DNA from: Candidatus Hemicellulosilyticus sp. P3
GTDB taxonomy: Bacteria; Bacteroidota; Bacteroidia; Bacteroidales; P3
DNA length: 64,000 bases
Assembly (NCBI GenBank): GCA_001543385.1
Contig: LPNH01000002.1
Location: forward strand, 163,730 to 227,729
Reading direction: 5' to 3'
The notes beneath the pieces are model-generated. The model was not told the origin of the DNA and made no database searches. It was given only the letters and a program-made list of their open reading frames with translations. The position numbers and the translations under genes are program-made. Below, piece after piece: positions 33,954 through 43,221 of the stretch (position 1 is its first letter; each line of letters starts with the position of its first letter).

Positions 33954-35041
33954 AAGATATTGTTCCTATAGAGAAAAGCTCATTACTAAACGACACCAGC
34001 GACATTATTGAACAGGCGCAGCAGGCAGTCTATCATACAGTGAATGTCACGCTTATTATGAGGAACTGGCTGCTTGGAATGCGCATCCATAAAGAGGTAC
34101 TTAAAGAAAAACGTGCTGAATATGGTGAGCAGGTGTTAATAGAGCTGGCAAAACAGCTGACACAGAAATATGGTAGAGGGTTTAATAAGAGCAATCTGTA
34201 TTTGTTTGTCACATTTTATCTGAACTATCCAAACATTTTCCAATCACTGACTGGAAAATCTAATGAAGAAGGCAGCGTCAACATTTTCCAATCACTGACT
34301 GGAAAAAAGCCCATTCTTCTTTCTTGGACTCATTATTCCATAATTCTACAGGAAAAGAATGCTGATGCTCGCGATTGGTATGAACGTGAGGCTGCCAACG
34401 AGGTGTGGAGCACACGGACACTGCAACGTAACGTCAGCAGCCAGTACTACCATCGAATGCTGATGTCGCAACACAAAGAGTTGGTGCATAAGGAAATGAT
34501 TGAGAGAACCAGTCCACTGCAGGACAAGATGGAATTTATCAAAAATCCGGTAATTGCCGAATTCCTCGGTTTTCCACAGGAGGCGACGTTTACAGAGTCT
34601 GAACTTGAGACAAGTATCATCAACAACTTGCAAAAGTTCATTATGGAACTTGGCAAGGGCTACGCCTTTGTTGCCAGACAGCAACACATCCATACAGAGA
34701 AGGAGGATTATTATATTGACTTGGTTTTCTATAATTACTTGTTGAAATCGTTTGTGTTGATAGACCTCAAAACGACCAAGGTAACCCATCAGGATGTAGG
34801 CCAGATGGATATGTATGTTAGGATGTATGATGAGTTGAAACGAGGTGAGAATGACAATCCCACCATTGGCATTTTGATATGTGCCGACACGGATGAAGAC
34901 ATTGCACGATACTCAGTACTCCACGACAATGACCAACTGTTTGCTGCTAAATATAAGACCTATATGCCAACAGACGAGGAATTACGAGCAGAGATAGAGG
35001 CACAAAAGAATATATACTATTTGCAACACAAAGAAAAATAG
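33950..35041 (+). CDS. DUF1016 (YhcG-type) PD-(D/E)XK nuclease family protein
   Basis: The 363-residue protein has the helical DUF1016 N-terminal domain (QQAVYHTVNVTLIMRNWLLG, AKQLTQKYGRGFNKSNLY) and a C-terminal PD-(D/E)XK fold with Asp257 in DLVFYN and Asp272-Leu-Lys274 in LIDLKTTK. The family is predicted to bind or cut nucleic acid and is frequently linked to restriction loci. A 27-base exact repeat (34232-34258, 34280-34306) duplicates NIFQSLTGK. It is flanked by two copies of the hsdR 5' end. Confidence 0.88.
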   Translation: MKDIVPIEKSSLLNDTSDIIEQAQQAVYHTVNVTLIMRNWLLGMRIHKEVLKEKRAEYGEQVLIELAKQLTQKYGRGFNKSNLYLFVTFYLNYPNIFQSLTGKSNEEGSVNIFQSLTGKKPILLSWTHYSIILQEKNADARDWYEREAANEVWSTRTLQRNVSSQYYHRMLMSQHKELVHKEMIERTSPLQDKMEFIKNPVIAEFLGFPQEATFTESELETSIINNLQKFIMELGKGYAFVARQQHIHTEKEDYYIDLVFYNYLLKSFVLIDLKTTKVTHQDVGQMDMYVRMYDELKRGENDNPTIGILICADTDEDIARYSVLHDNDQLFAAKYKTYMPTDEELRAEIEAQKNIYYLQHKEK

Positions 35042-35045
35042 CATT

Positions 35046-38000
35046 ATGCCGTACTTCAACGAAAGCCAGTTAGAGATGTCGATTGTCACCCTGCTACAGG
35101 AGCAGGGGTATGACTACGTCAAAGGCGAGGACATCGTGCGCAACCTTGACGAGGTGGTGCTGCACGACGACCTTGCGGCCTATCTGCACAGTCGATACAA
35201 GAACGACGGCATCACGGAGCAGGAGGTGGAGGCTGCCATCCGCGTCGTCACGCAGCGGACGGGTGGCTCGCTGTATGAAGAGAACCGCCACACGATGAAT
35301 CTGCTGATGGACGGCTTTTCGCTGAAACGTGAGGACGCGACCAAACAGAACCTCTACATCCAGCCCATCGCTTTCGAAGATAACCAACAGAAACACAATG
35401 TCTTCAGAGTGGTCAATCAGTTCGACATCGTTGGAAATCAGCATCGCATTCCCGATGCCATTATCTTCCTGAACGGCCTGCCTGTCGTAGTGTTCGAGTT
35501 CAAGAGCGCCATCAAGCAGAACACCACCATTGAAGATGCCTACAAGCAGTTGACCATCCGCTACCGTCGTGACATCCCGGCGCTGTTCAAATACACGGCT
35601 TTTATCGTCATCTCCGACGGTGTGAACAACAAGTTCGGCACACTCTACACCCCTTACGAATTCTTCTACGCTTGGCGCAAGGTCAACGCCAAAGACAAGG
35701 CCGACAACGGCATCCCCTCGCTGAAGACAATGATTGCCGGCCTGATGCGCAAGGACCGCCTTATCGACGTCGTCCACAACTTCATCTATTTCCCCGACAC
35801 CTCGAAGGACGAGCGCAAGTTCATCTGCCGCTATCCGCAGTATTTCGCAGCCAGAGCCCTGTATCAGAACATCCTCAATCACAGCAAGCTCAACCCCGGC
35901 GGCGACGGTAAGGGCGGCACCTACTTCGGTGCCACGGGTTGCGGCAAGTCGCTGACGATGCTCTTCCTGTCGCGCTTGCTGATGAAGAGCAAAGCCCTGT
36001 GCAGCCCCACCATTATCCTCATCACCGACCGCACCGACTTGGACGACCAACTGTCGCGCCTGCTGCTCAACGCCAAGCAGTTTGTGGGCGACAGCGTGAT
36101 AGAGCAGGTGGAAAGCCGAGAGGACCTGAAAGCCAAACTACAGGGACGCACCAGTGGCGGCGTGTTCCTCACCACCATACAGAAGTTTTCCAAAGACATC
36201 AACCTACTCTCCAACCGTGCCAACATCATCTGCATCAGCGATGAGGCGCACCGCTCACAGACGGGCTTGGAGGAGAAGGTGGAGATTACCGACAAGGGTG
36301 TGCGCCGCTCGTATGGTTTCGCCAAATACCTACGCGACTCGCTGCCCCGCGCCACCTACGTGGGCTTCACCGGCACTCCCATCGACCCGACACTTGAGGT
36401 CTTCGGTCCCATAGTTGATGAATACTCGATGATAGAGGCCGTGAACGACGGCATCACCAAGACCATTATGTACGAGGGGCGTGCCTCGCACGTCTTCGCC
36501 GACAGCGAACTCATCAAGCAGATAGAAGCCTACTACGACAAATGTGCCGAAGAAGGCTCGACGGACTACCAGATAGAAGAGAGCAAACGGGCGATGACGC
36601 AGATGAGCGTCCTGCTCAGCACTCCCGACCTCATACACCGGCTGGCTGTGGACTTCATTCAACATTACGAGCGTCGCGTGGCGGAAGGCAGCACCGTGAA
36701 AGGCAAGGCGATGGTTGTCTGCGCCACGCGCGAGACAGGCTACGCCATATACAAGGAGATTGTCGCCATGCGCCCCGAATGGGCGGAGGTGAAGGTTTGC
36801 GGCGAGGGCGAAGAACTCAGCAAAGAGGAGGCCGAGAAGATAAAGCCGATGGAGAAGGTCAAGATGGTCTTCATCCGTCAGAAAGACGACCCCGAGGAAC
36901 TATACAACCTGCTCGGCACCAACGAAGACCGAAAGAAACTCGACCTTCAGTTCAAGGAAGAGAAGTCGAACTTCAAGATTGCCATCGTGGTGGATATGTG
37001 GATTACGGGCTTCGACGTGCCCTGTCTGGACACGATGTACTGCTACAAACCGTTGCAGATGCACACCCTCATCCAGACCATCAGTCGCGTGAACCGCAAC
37101 TATCCCGGCAAGGACAAAGGCTTGATTGTCGATTACCTTGGCATCAAGAAGAAGTTCAACCAGGCGATGAAGAGATACGCCAACGGCGGACAGAACGAAA
37201 CCCCGGTGGAGACCGTCGACAGTGCCGTCAAACTGTTCAAAGACGAGTTGGATGTGCTGCGCCGGATGTTCCACGACATCGACTACACCAAGTTTTTCAC
37301 AGGCACTCCGCTGGAACAATTAGACACCTTACAGTCGGCCGCCGAGCACATACAGCAAACCGACGAGTTGGAGAAACGCTTTATGAAGCACACCTTGATT
37401 ATGAAGTCGGCATACAATATGTGCAACAACGACGAGCGGATAGCGAAGACCGAAGTCGATGATGTGCATTTCTTTACAGGCGTACGCTCGGTAATCTACA
37501 AGACCACCACTGGCGACTCGCCCGACGCCTCGCAGATGAACCGTCACGTGCTCAAGCTTGTCAACGAAGCCCTTATCTCCGAAGAGGTCGTGGCTATCAA
37601 CACGATGCATCTTGACAATACCGACCAGATAGACCTGCTGGCGGGACAATATATGGAACGCTTGAAACGTCTGCCCTACCAGAACACCAAGGTGAAGCTG
37701 ATGGAGCAACTGCTGAAAAGGGTCATAGACAGCGTTCGCAAGGTGAACAAAGTAAAAGCCGTCAGCTTCACAGAGCGGCTGAACGGCATCATTGACAGAT
37801 ATAACGACCGCTCGGACGACATAGTTCTGGCAGACGAGATTGTGACCGAAGTGGCCAGCCAGCTGGCCGAGCTCTTCGAAGAGATAAAGAAAGACGCCGT
37901 TCTGCCTGAGGGCATTCCCAATATTGAGGTGAAGGCCTTCTACGATATTCTTAAATCGGTAGCAGAACAGTACGGCTTTGCAAACAAATACACAGAGGAA

Positions 38001-38315
38001 GAATATATTGTTATGGCCAAAGATGTCAAGGAAGCGGTCGACGACAATACACAATATATAGACTGGGACAAAAAGGCCGATATAAAAGCGCAATTGAAAG
38101 TACATATAATCCTTACCCTTGCCAAACACGAATATCCACCTGACACACGCGATGAAGTATTCAAAGCTATCTTCGAACAAGCTGAGAATTTTAAAAAACA
38201 CAGACTATCCACCATACATAATATGATGAACCCATATCGGTTTGGTGACGAATCGGCTCTCTATCTGGCAGCCGAGATGCCGCAAACGATGCCGGAAGAA
38301 TCAGGAATGAATTAG
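35046..38315 (+). CDS. hsdR: Type I restriction endonuclease subunit R
   Basis: The 1089-residue protein is complete. The N-terminal nuclease has Asp137, Glu151 and Lys153 (PDAIIFL...VFEFKSA), the translocase has Walker A GATGCGKS at 295-302, the DEAH-type box SDEAHRSQTG and the SF2 motif VGFTGTPID; a helical C terminus binds HsdM/S. It cuts unmethylated DNA at a distance after ATP-driven translocation. It is 13 kb from hsdM because of the cargo genes between them. Confidence 0.95.
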   Translation: MPYFNESQLEMSIVTLLQEQGYDYVKGEDIVRNLDEVVLHDDLAAYLHSRYKNDGITEQEVEAAIRVVTQRTGGSLYEENRHTMNLLMDGFSLKREDATKQNLYIQPIAFEDNQQKHNVFRVVNQFDIVGNQHRIPDAIIFLNGLPVVVFEFKSAIKQNTTIEDAYKQLTIRYRRDIPALFKYTAFIVISDGVNNKFGTLYTPYEFFYAWRKVNAKDKADNGIPSLKTMIAGLMRKDRLIDVVHNFIYFPDTSKDERKFICRYPQYFAARALYQNILNHSKLNPGGDGKGGTYFGATGCGKSLTMLFLSRLLMKSKALCSPTIILITDRTDLDDQLSRLLLNAKQFVGDSVIEQVESREDLKAKLQGRTSGGVFLTTIQKFSKDINLLSNRANIICISDEAHRSQTGLEEKVEITDKGVRRSYGFAKYLRDSLPRATYVGFTGTPIDPTLEVFGPIVDEYSMIEAVNDGITKTIMYEGRASHVFADSELIKQIEAYYDKCAEEGSTDYQIEESKRAMTQMSVLLSTPDLIHRLAVDFIQHYERRVAEGSTVKGKAMVVCATRETGYAIYKEIVAMRPEWAEVKVCGEGEELSKEEAEKIKPMEKVKMVFIRQKDDPEELYNLLGTNEDRKKLDLQFKEEKSNFKIAIVVDMWITGFDVPCLDTMYCYKPLQMHTLIQTISRVNRNYPGKDKGLIVDYLGIKKKFNQAMKRYANGGQNETPVETVDSAVKLFKDELDVLRRMFHDIDYTKFFTGTPLEQLDTLQSAAEHIQQTDELEKRFMKHTLIMKSAYNMCNNDERIAKTEVDDVHFFTGVRSVIYKTTTGDSPDASQMNRHVLKLVNEALISEEVVAINTMHLDNTDQIDLLAGQYMERLKRLPYQNTKVKLMEQLLKRVIDSVRKVNKVKAVSFTERLNGIIDRYNDRSDDIVLADEIVTEVASQLAELFEEIKKDAVLPEGIPNIEVKAFYDILKSVAEQYGFANKYTEEEYIVMAKDVKEAVDDNTQYIDWDKKADIKAQLKVHIILTLAKHEYPPDTRDEVFKAIFEQAENFKKHRLSTIHNMMNPYRFGDESALYLAAEMPQTMPEESGMN

Positions 38316-38326
38316 ATATTTGTATT

Positions 38327-39163
38327 ATGAGACGTGCAATTTTATCAAATGTTTTGATTGCCTTGACGGCATGGGTGGTGGCAGGATGCCATCATCAACC
38401 CAAGGAGTTCGGCACCCATACCATGAGCGGCGAACGGTGTTACCTGCTGACGTGCGACGAGGAGTCAGGCCCCTGGGGAGAATCTGTCGGGGTGAAGGTC
38501 CGCTACGCTGTGGTATGGCCCGACAGGGGCGCCTTGTCAGCTGCGGCGGAACGGGAGCTGCAGTATCTCTGCTTCGGCGACAGCACAGCCAACCAGGTGG
38601 AGGTGGCGGCCAAGAGATGGCTGACGCAACCGTTCTTTTACGAGGACGAGTATGGCTGCGAAAAGAAGCCCGTGGATGCGCTCGACGAGAAGAGCGAATA
38701 CAGCTATGTGGAGGTACGAAGCGACTGCTCGCAGGACAGCACGCTGGTCACTTTTGTCGTGACATCCGAAAGTTATTTCGCAGGCGCCGCCCACGGCATG
38801 CATTCGGCGGAGTTCCTGACCATCGACCTGGGGAGCGGAAATGCCGTCCATCTCCCCGACCTGGTGACGGACACCAACCTGCTCTGCGAGGCCATCGCTC
38901 ACGCCATCCAGGATCTGGATGTGAACAAGGGGGTCCGGGAATGTCTCTTTGATGAATTCATCGGTGTGGAACGTATGCCCATGCCGCGGAATTTCGCCAT
39001 AGACAGCGCACGCAACACTGTCACGGTATTTTATGGTCTTTACGAGATTGCCTGTTATGCCTGCGGCATACAAGAGGTCACGCTGCCTGTCTTCTGGCTT
39101 TCCAAGCACGTCCCCCTCACCCCCTACGCCAAACGACTGTTCGGGCCCGGCAGCTCGCTGTAA
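38327..39163 (+). CDS. DUF3298-type lipoprotein
   Basis: The 278-residue protein has a signal peptide with lipobox WVVAGC (Cys20). The mature part carries the DUF4163/DUF3298 pattern: SYVEVRSDCSQDSTLVTF followed by YFAGAAHGMHSAEFLTIDLGSG near residue 150, as in RsiV-like periplasmic proteins. The role is not known. It starts 11 bases after hsdR but has chromosomal base composition, so it marks the end of the cargo block. Confidence 0.75.
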   Translation: MRRAILSNVLIALTAWVVAGCHHQPKEFGTHTMSGERCYLLTCDEESGPWGESVGVKVRYAVVWPDRGALSAAAERELQYLCFGDSTANQVEVAAKRWLTQPFFYEDEYGCEKKPVDALDEKSEYSYVEVRSDCSQDSTLVTFVVTSESYFAGAAHGMHSAEFLTIDLGSGNAVHLPDLVTDTNLLCEAIAHAIQDLDVNKGVRECLFDEFIGVERMPMPRNFAIDSARNTVTVFYGLYEIACYACGIQEVTLPVFWLSKHVPLTPYAKRLFGPGSSL

Positions 39164-39201
39164 TAATCACAATCCCACCACTCAAATTTCAATATTCAAA
39201 G

Positions 39202-39501
39202 ATGTCCAGCAATCCTGATTTTGTGCAATATATCATCGACCAGTGTGGCGGAGCCGGAGTGATCGCGGCGCGGAAGATGTTCGGCGACTATGGCATCTAC
39301 TGCGACGGCAAGATTTTCGGGCTTGTCTGCGACAACGGCTTTTATGTGAAGCCCACGAAAGCGGGGAGCCGGATGTTGCGCAACACCGACATGCGTCCAC
39401 CCTACCCCGGCGCAAAGCCCTATTTCTATATTGAGGATGTGGACGACCGCGACTACCTGTCGTCCTTGGCGAGGGCTACCTGTTCTGAATTGCAGGGTTA
39501 A
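39202..39501 (+). CDS. TfoX N-terminal domain protein
   Basis: The 99-residue protein matches the TfoX/Sxy N-terminal domain: [23 protein letters not shown] near 22-44 and a YVKPTKAG strand after it. It lacks the C-terminal domain of Sxy, as most Bacteroidota homologues do. The biochemical function of this stand-alone domain is unclear. Confidence 0.82.
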   Translation: MSSNPDFVQYIIDQCGGAGVIAARKMFGDYGIYCDGKIFGLVCDNGFYVKPTKAGSRMLRNTDMRPPYPGAKPYFYIEDVDDRDYLSSLARATCSELQG

Positions 39502-39604
39502 GCACCATGTCGATTCGACGACGATGGCATGGAGCATACAGACCAGAAAAACACAGCACCAAACACGAGACAAACAATACAAACAACTCTCAATACACTA
39601 CATT

Positions 39605-40339
39605 ATGACAAAACTGAGTGTCAATATCAACAAGGTGGCAACCATCCGCAACGCTCGCGGCGGCAACACGCCCGATGTGTTGCAGTTTGCCGTCGACTGC
39701 GAGCGGTTCGGGGCACAGGGCATCACGGTCCACCCCCGGCCCGACGAGCGACATATCCGCTATTCCGACGCACTGGCGTTGAAACCGCTGCTGAGGGAGG
39801 AGTTCAACATTGAAGGTAACCCAAAAGGCCGTGCGCAGAACCCGCCTTACGGTTTTATCGACCTGGTGAAGGAGATACGCCCGGCGCAGGTGACCCTTGT
39901 GCCGGATGCCGAAGGTGTGCTGACGAGCAATGCCGGATGGGACACCGTAAGTCATCAGGATTATTTGTGCGATGTGGTAAAAGAGTTTAAACGATGCGGC
40001 ATACGTGTGAGCATCTTTATCGATGCCGACGCACGGATGATTGAAATGGCGGCCAAGACGGGCACCGACCGGGTGGAGCTCTACACCGAGAGCTATGTCA
40101 GCCGTTATACCGCGGACCGTGAGGCGGCCGTTGCGCCCTTTGTGAAGGCTGCCGCGGTGGCACACGAATGCGGGCTGGGGCTCAACGCCGGCCACGACTT
40201 GTCGCTTGAGAACCTGACTTTTTTCCACCAGCAGATACCGTGGCTCGACGAGGTGAGCATCGGCCACGCCCTTATCAGCGACGCGCTGTATCTCGGCATC
40301 GAGGAGACTATCCGCCGCTATCGGCAGTGTCTGGGATAA
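39605..40339 (+). CDS. pdxJ: Pyridoxine 5'-phosphate synthase
   Basis: The 244-residue TIM-barrel enzyme condenses 1-deoxyxylulose 5-phosphate with amino-acetone phosphate to make vitamin B6. The start [20 protein letters not shown] is diagnostic; HPRPDERHI, the VTLVPD strand and [11 protein letters not shown] with the catalytic His follow. The longer frame begins inside tfoX; ATG 39605 fits the family N terminus. Confidence 0.96.
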   Translation: MTKLSVNINKVATIRNARGGNTPDVLQFAVDCERFGAQGITVHPRPDERHIRYSDALALKPLLREEFNIEGNPKGRAQNPPYGFIDLVKEIRPAQVTLVPDAEGVLTSNAGWDTVSHQDYLCDVVKEFKRCGIRVSIFIDADARMIEMAAKTGTDRVELYTESYVSRYTADREAAVAPFVKAAAVAHECGLGLNAGHDLSLENLTFFHQQIPWLDEVSIGHALISDALYLGIEETIRRYRQCLG

Positions 40340-40406
40340 GTTTCACTTGACGCCTTCCAGCCCGGATATGTCAGGCTGGCGCAAGACGGGAGCGCAGGCC
40401 GTGCGG

Positions 40407-41309
40407 TCACAGCTCCCGCTTTTTGCTGTTGTTGACGAGGGCCACACCGGCGAACACCAGGACGGCGGCAACGGCCTTGGCGAGGGTGATTCGGTCGGTG
40501 CCGGCGGCGATGGCCAATGCGATGGCGATGATGGGTTGCAGATAGCCGTACATGCTAACCAGCGTGGGACGGATGCGGGCCTGGCCGACGGGAAGCAGGA
40601 AGTAGGCCACAAAGGTGGCAAAGAAGACCAGGAATGATATCTCCCACCAGACAGATCCGCTGACGGCGGCGAAGGAGACCCCGGGCAGCAGCGGCAGCAC
40701 GAACGGCAGTGACAGCAGGAACGAGAAGAGGAACACCCATTTCATGAATGTCACCACGGAGTAGCGGGCTATCAGCGGACGGCAGGTGCCCAAATAGAGG
40801 GCAAAGAATGTGCAATTGAGCACACAATAGACGATGCCTTGCGGCGTGGTCGCGGAAGCGCCGCCGACATGGGCGTTGCTCTGCACGACAATCCACACCA
40901 CTCCGACAAAACTGACGAGCACGCCCAACGCTTTTTTCCAGGTGACGGGTTCGCGCAGGAAGATGGCGGCCGCAAACATGGTGAGGATGGGTGTGACGGC
41001 GGTGATGATGGAGAGGTCGACGGCGGTGGTGCGGGCGATGGCATTGAGAAAGGTGAGCTGCGGCAGAAAGATGCCGAGGACGGCGGCACCGAGGATTTTG
41101 AACATATCGCGGCCGGCGACGCGCTCGCGAGGCGCAAAGAGCGACACGAGCCAAAAGAGCGCCCCCGCCACAAGCGCCCGCATGGCGAAAAGGACGACAG
41201 GAGCCAGCCCGCTCTTGGTGGCAATATCGCGGCAAAAGACGATATTGATGCCAAAAATCAAGTAGGTGCCGGCAGCGGCAAGATGGCCTATGGCTATGGA
41301 TTTACGCAC
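40407..41309 (-). CDS. EamA-family (DMT) transporter
   Basis: The 300-residue inner-membrane protein has ten hydrophobic segments in two repeats of five, the EamA pattern, for example FGINIVFCRDIATKSGLAP, LSIITAVTPILTMFAAAIFLREPVTW and the closing LVFAGVALVNNSKKREL. Family members export amino acids or metabolites; substrate unknown. It lies downstream of pepD on the same strand but a strong hairpin separates the two. Confidence 0.87.
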   Translation of the reverse strand: MRKSIAIGHLAAAGTYLIFGINIVFCRDIATKSGLAPVVLFAMRALVAGALFWLVSLFAPRERVAGRDMFKILGAAVLGIFLPQLTFLNAIARTTAVDLSIITAVTPILTMFAAAIFLREPVTWKKALGVLVSFVGVVWIVVQSNAHVGGASATTPQGIVYCVLNCTFFALYLGTCRPLIARYSVVTFMKWVFLFSFLLSLPFVLPLLPGVSFAAVSGSVWWEISFLVFFATFVAYFLLPVGQARIRPTLVSMYGYLQPIIAIALAIAAGTDRITLAKAVAAVLVFAGVALVNNSKKREL

Positions 41310-41324
41310 CGTCCCGAAAGGGAA

Positions 41325-41356
41325 ATGCGGCAGGCCGCGACGGCGGCCTGCCGCAT
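41325..41356 (-). terminator. Terminator-like hairpin after pepD
   Basis: ATGCGGCAGGCCGC (41325-41338) pairs perfectly with GCGGCCTGCCGCAT (41343-41356). It lies 9 bases after the pepD stop; no long T run follows. Confidence 0.6.
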
Positions 41357-41365
41357 GCAGACAAT

Positions 41366-42820
41366 CTACTTCAAGTTTTTCAGTATTTCGAGCGTCTGGT
41401 TCCAGAACATCTCGACGGTCTTAATCTCGATGCGCTCGTCGGGGCTGTGCACTCCGCGCAACGTGGGGCCGTAGGATATCATATCCATGTGCGGATATTT
41501 CTGGCCGATAAGGCCGCATTCGAGGCCGGCGTGTATGGCACGCACCACAGGCTCTTTGCCGTACATGCGGCGGTAGACGTCGACAGCCACCTGCAACACA
41601 CGGCTGTCGGGATTGGGTGTCCAGCCGGGATAGCCGTCGCCGTGCGACACATGGGCCCCGATCATACGGAAGGTGGCCTCGATCTTCTGCGCCGCCGCCA
41701 GCTTGGCACTCTCCACCGAGCTGCGCTGGCTGGTGGCGATATGGATTTGCCGGCCGTCCATCTTGATGGAGGCCAGGTTGGTCGATGTCTCTACAAAGTC
41801 AGGGATCTCGCGGCTCATGGCGAGCACACCGTGGGCGCAGGCGAAGAGGGCGTTGAGCAGGTTGTACTGTGTCTGGCGGTCGATGAGACGCTCCGGCATG
41901 GCTATCGGCTCGAGTGAGACCTGCAAGCCCGGCTCGGTGGAACGGAACTCAAATTTAAGATGTTCGGCAAACTGCGCCACCATGGCTTTCCACTGCGCTT
42001 CGCAGGCGTCGGCCACCACGATGTCGGCCCATGCCTCGCGGGCAATGGCGTTGCGCAGGTTGCCGCCGTCGATGCGGGCCAGCCCGATATGGCACGTCTC
42101 GGTGCCGTTCCAGAGGATGCGGGTGAGCATCTTGTTGGCGTTGCCGTAGCCCTTGTTGATGTCGTCGCCACTATGGCCGCCGCGCAACCCGCAGACTTTG
42201 ACACGATAGGCCTTTTCGCCTGCAGGCACCTCGCGGGTGGTGTAGTCAAGGGCCACCGTCGTGTCAATGCCGCCGGCGCAGCCAATGCAGTATTCTCCCT
42301 CGTCTTCGTCGTCGAAGTTGAGCAGTATGTCGCTCTGCAACCACTCGGTGGAGAGCCCGGCGGCACCTGTCAGCCCGGTCTCTTCGTCGACGGTGAAGAG
42401 CGCTTCAAGCGGTCCGTGCTCCACGGTGTCGTCGTCAAGGATGGCCAGGATGGCCGCCACACCGATGCCGTCGTCGGCACCCAGTGTCGTGCCGTTGGCC
42501 GTGAGCCAGGCACCGTCGAGCAGCGGCTCAATGGGGTCGGTCATGAAGTCGAACTCTTTGTCGCTGTTTTTTTCGCACACCATGTCCATGTGGGCCTGCA
42601 GACAGACGCGGGCGGACTGCTCGTAGCCTTTGCTGGCAGGCTTGCGGATGAGTACGTTGCCCAGCGGGTCATGGAGCGTCTCCAAGCCGTGGGAGCGGCC
42701 GAAATCCTGCAAATAGAGCGAGATGCGCTCTTCGTGCTTCGAGGGCCGCGGAATTTGCATAATCTCACCAAAATACCGCCACACACGCGACGGCTGCAAG
42801 TGTGTTAAAGATTCATTCAT
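41366..42820 (-). CDS. pepD: Beta-Ala-His / Xaa-His dipeptidase
   Basis: The 484-residue M20-family metallopeptidase splits dipeptides in the cytoplasm. Zinc ligands are visible: His77 in QAHMDMV, Asp116 in GADDGIG, Glu146-Glu147 in DEETGL as base and ligand, and a late His in the HAGLECG region. The lid domain lies between. Its 5' leader carries a perfect hairpin GGCAGCCGGT/ACCGGCTGCC near 42863-42892. Confidence 0.93.
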   Translation of the reverse strand: MNESLTHLQPSRVWRYFGEIMQIPRPSKHEERISLYLQDFGRSHGLETLHDPLGNVLIRKPASKGYEQSARVCLQAHMDMVCEKNSDKEFDFMTDPIEPLLDGAWLTANGTTLGADDGIGVAAILAILDDDTVEHGPLEALFTVDEETGLTGAAGLSTEWLQSDILLNFDDEDEGEYCIGCAGGIDTTVALDYTTREVPAGEKAYRVKVCGLRGGHSGDDINKGYGNANKMLTRILWNGTETCHIGLARIDGGNLRNAIAREAWADIVVADACEAQWKAMVAQFAEHLKFEFRSTEPGLQVSLEPIAMPERLIDRQTQYNLLNALFACAHGVLAMSREIPDFVETSTNLASIKMDGRQIHIATSQRSSVESAKLAAAQKIEATFRMIGAHVSHGDGYPGWTPNPDSRVLQVAVDVYRRMYGKEPVVRAIHAGLECGLIGQKYPHMDMISYGPTLRGVHSPDERIEIKTVEMFWNQTLEILKNLK

Positions 42821-42949
42821 ACTGATGATTGGGGATTAGTGGTTCGTAAAGTGTGACATGCGGCAGCCGGTTCGGTCAAGGGACCGGCTGCCGGGTCCGG
42901 AAAAGCAGTTACAAATATACAATTTTTTTCTCATTTCCGTTTTTCTTTG

Positions 42950-42957
42950 TATCTTTG
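42950..42957 (+). promoter_or_regulatory. -7 element of the ferredoxin gene
   Basis: TATCTTTG lies 32 bases before the ATG at 42990; the -33 position holds only a T-rich stretch. Confidence 0.6.
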
Positions 42958-42989
42958 CAGTGTTATTAACCTAAAAAACAAACATACAA

Positions 42990-43157
42990 ATGGCTTACAA
43001 AATTACCGACACTTGCGTTGCCTGTGGCACTTGCGCTGGCGAATGCCCCGTCGGAGCAATCTCCGAAGGCGACATCTACAAGATTGATGCTGACCAGTGC
43101 GTGAGCTGCGGCACCTGCGCCGACGCCTGCCCCACTGGTGCTATCGTCGAAGGCTAA
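42990..43157 (+). CDS. 2[4Fe-4S] ferredoxin
   Basis: This 55-residue protein is a clostridial-type ferredoxin with two clusters. Both Cys motifs are complete: CVACGTCAGECP at 9-20 and CVSCGTCADACP at 37-48, in two internal repeats. It carries low-potential electrons, for example to and from pyruvate:ferredoxin oxidoreductase. It has its own promoter and terminator. The gene is short but unambiguous. Confidence 0.97.
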   Translation: MAYKITDTCVACGTCAGECPVGAISEGDIYKIDADQCVSCGTCADACPTGAIVEG

Positions 43158-43175
43158 TCGACAGCATATCGGAAA

Positions 43176-43214
43176 AACAAGGAGGCTGCACCCGACGGGT
43201 GCAGCCTCCTTGTT
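43176..43214. terminator. Bidirectional terminator between ferredoxin and the OmpA/PD40 gene
   Basis: An 18-base perfect stem (43176-43193 with 43197-43214) with loop GAC lies between two convergent genes, with T-rich and A-rich flanks. Confidence 0.82.
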
Positions 43215-43221
43215 TTATACC

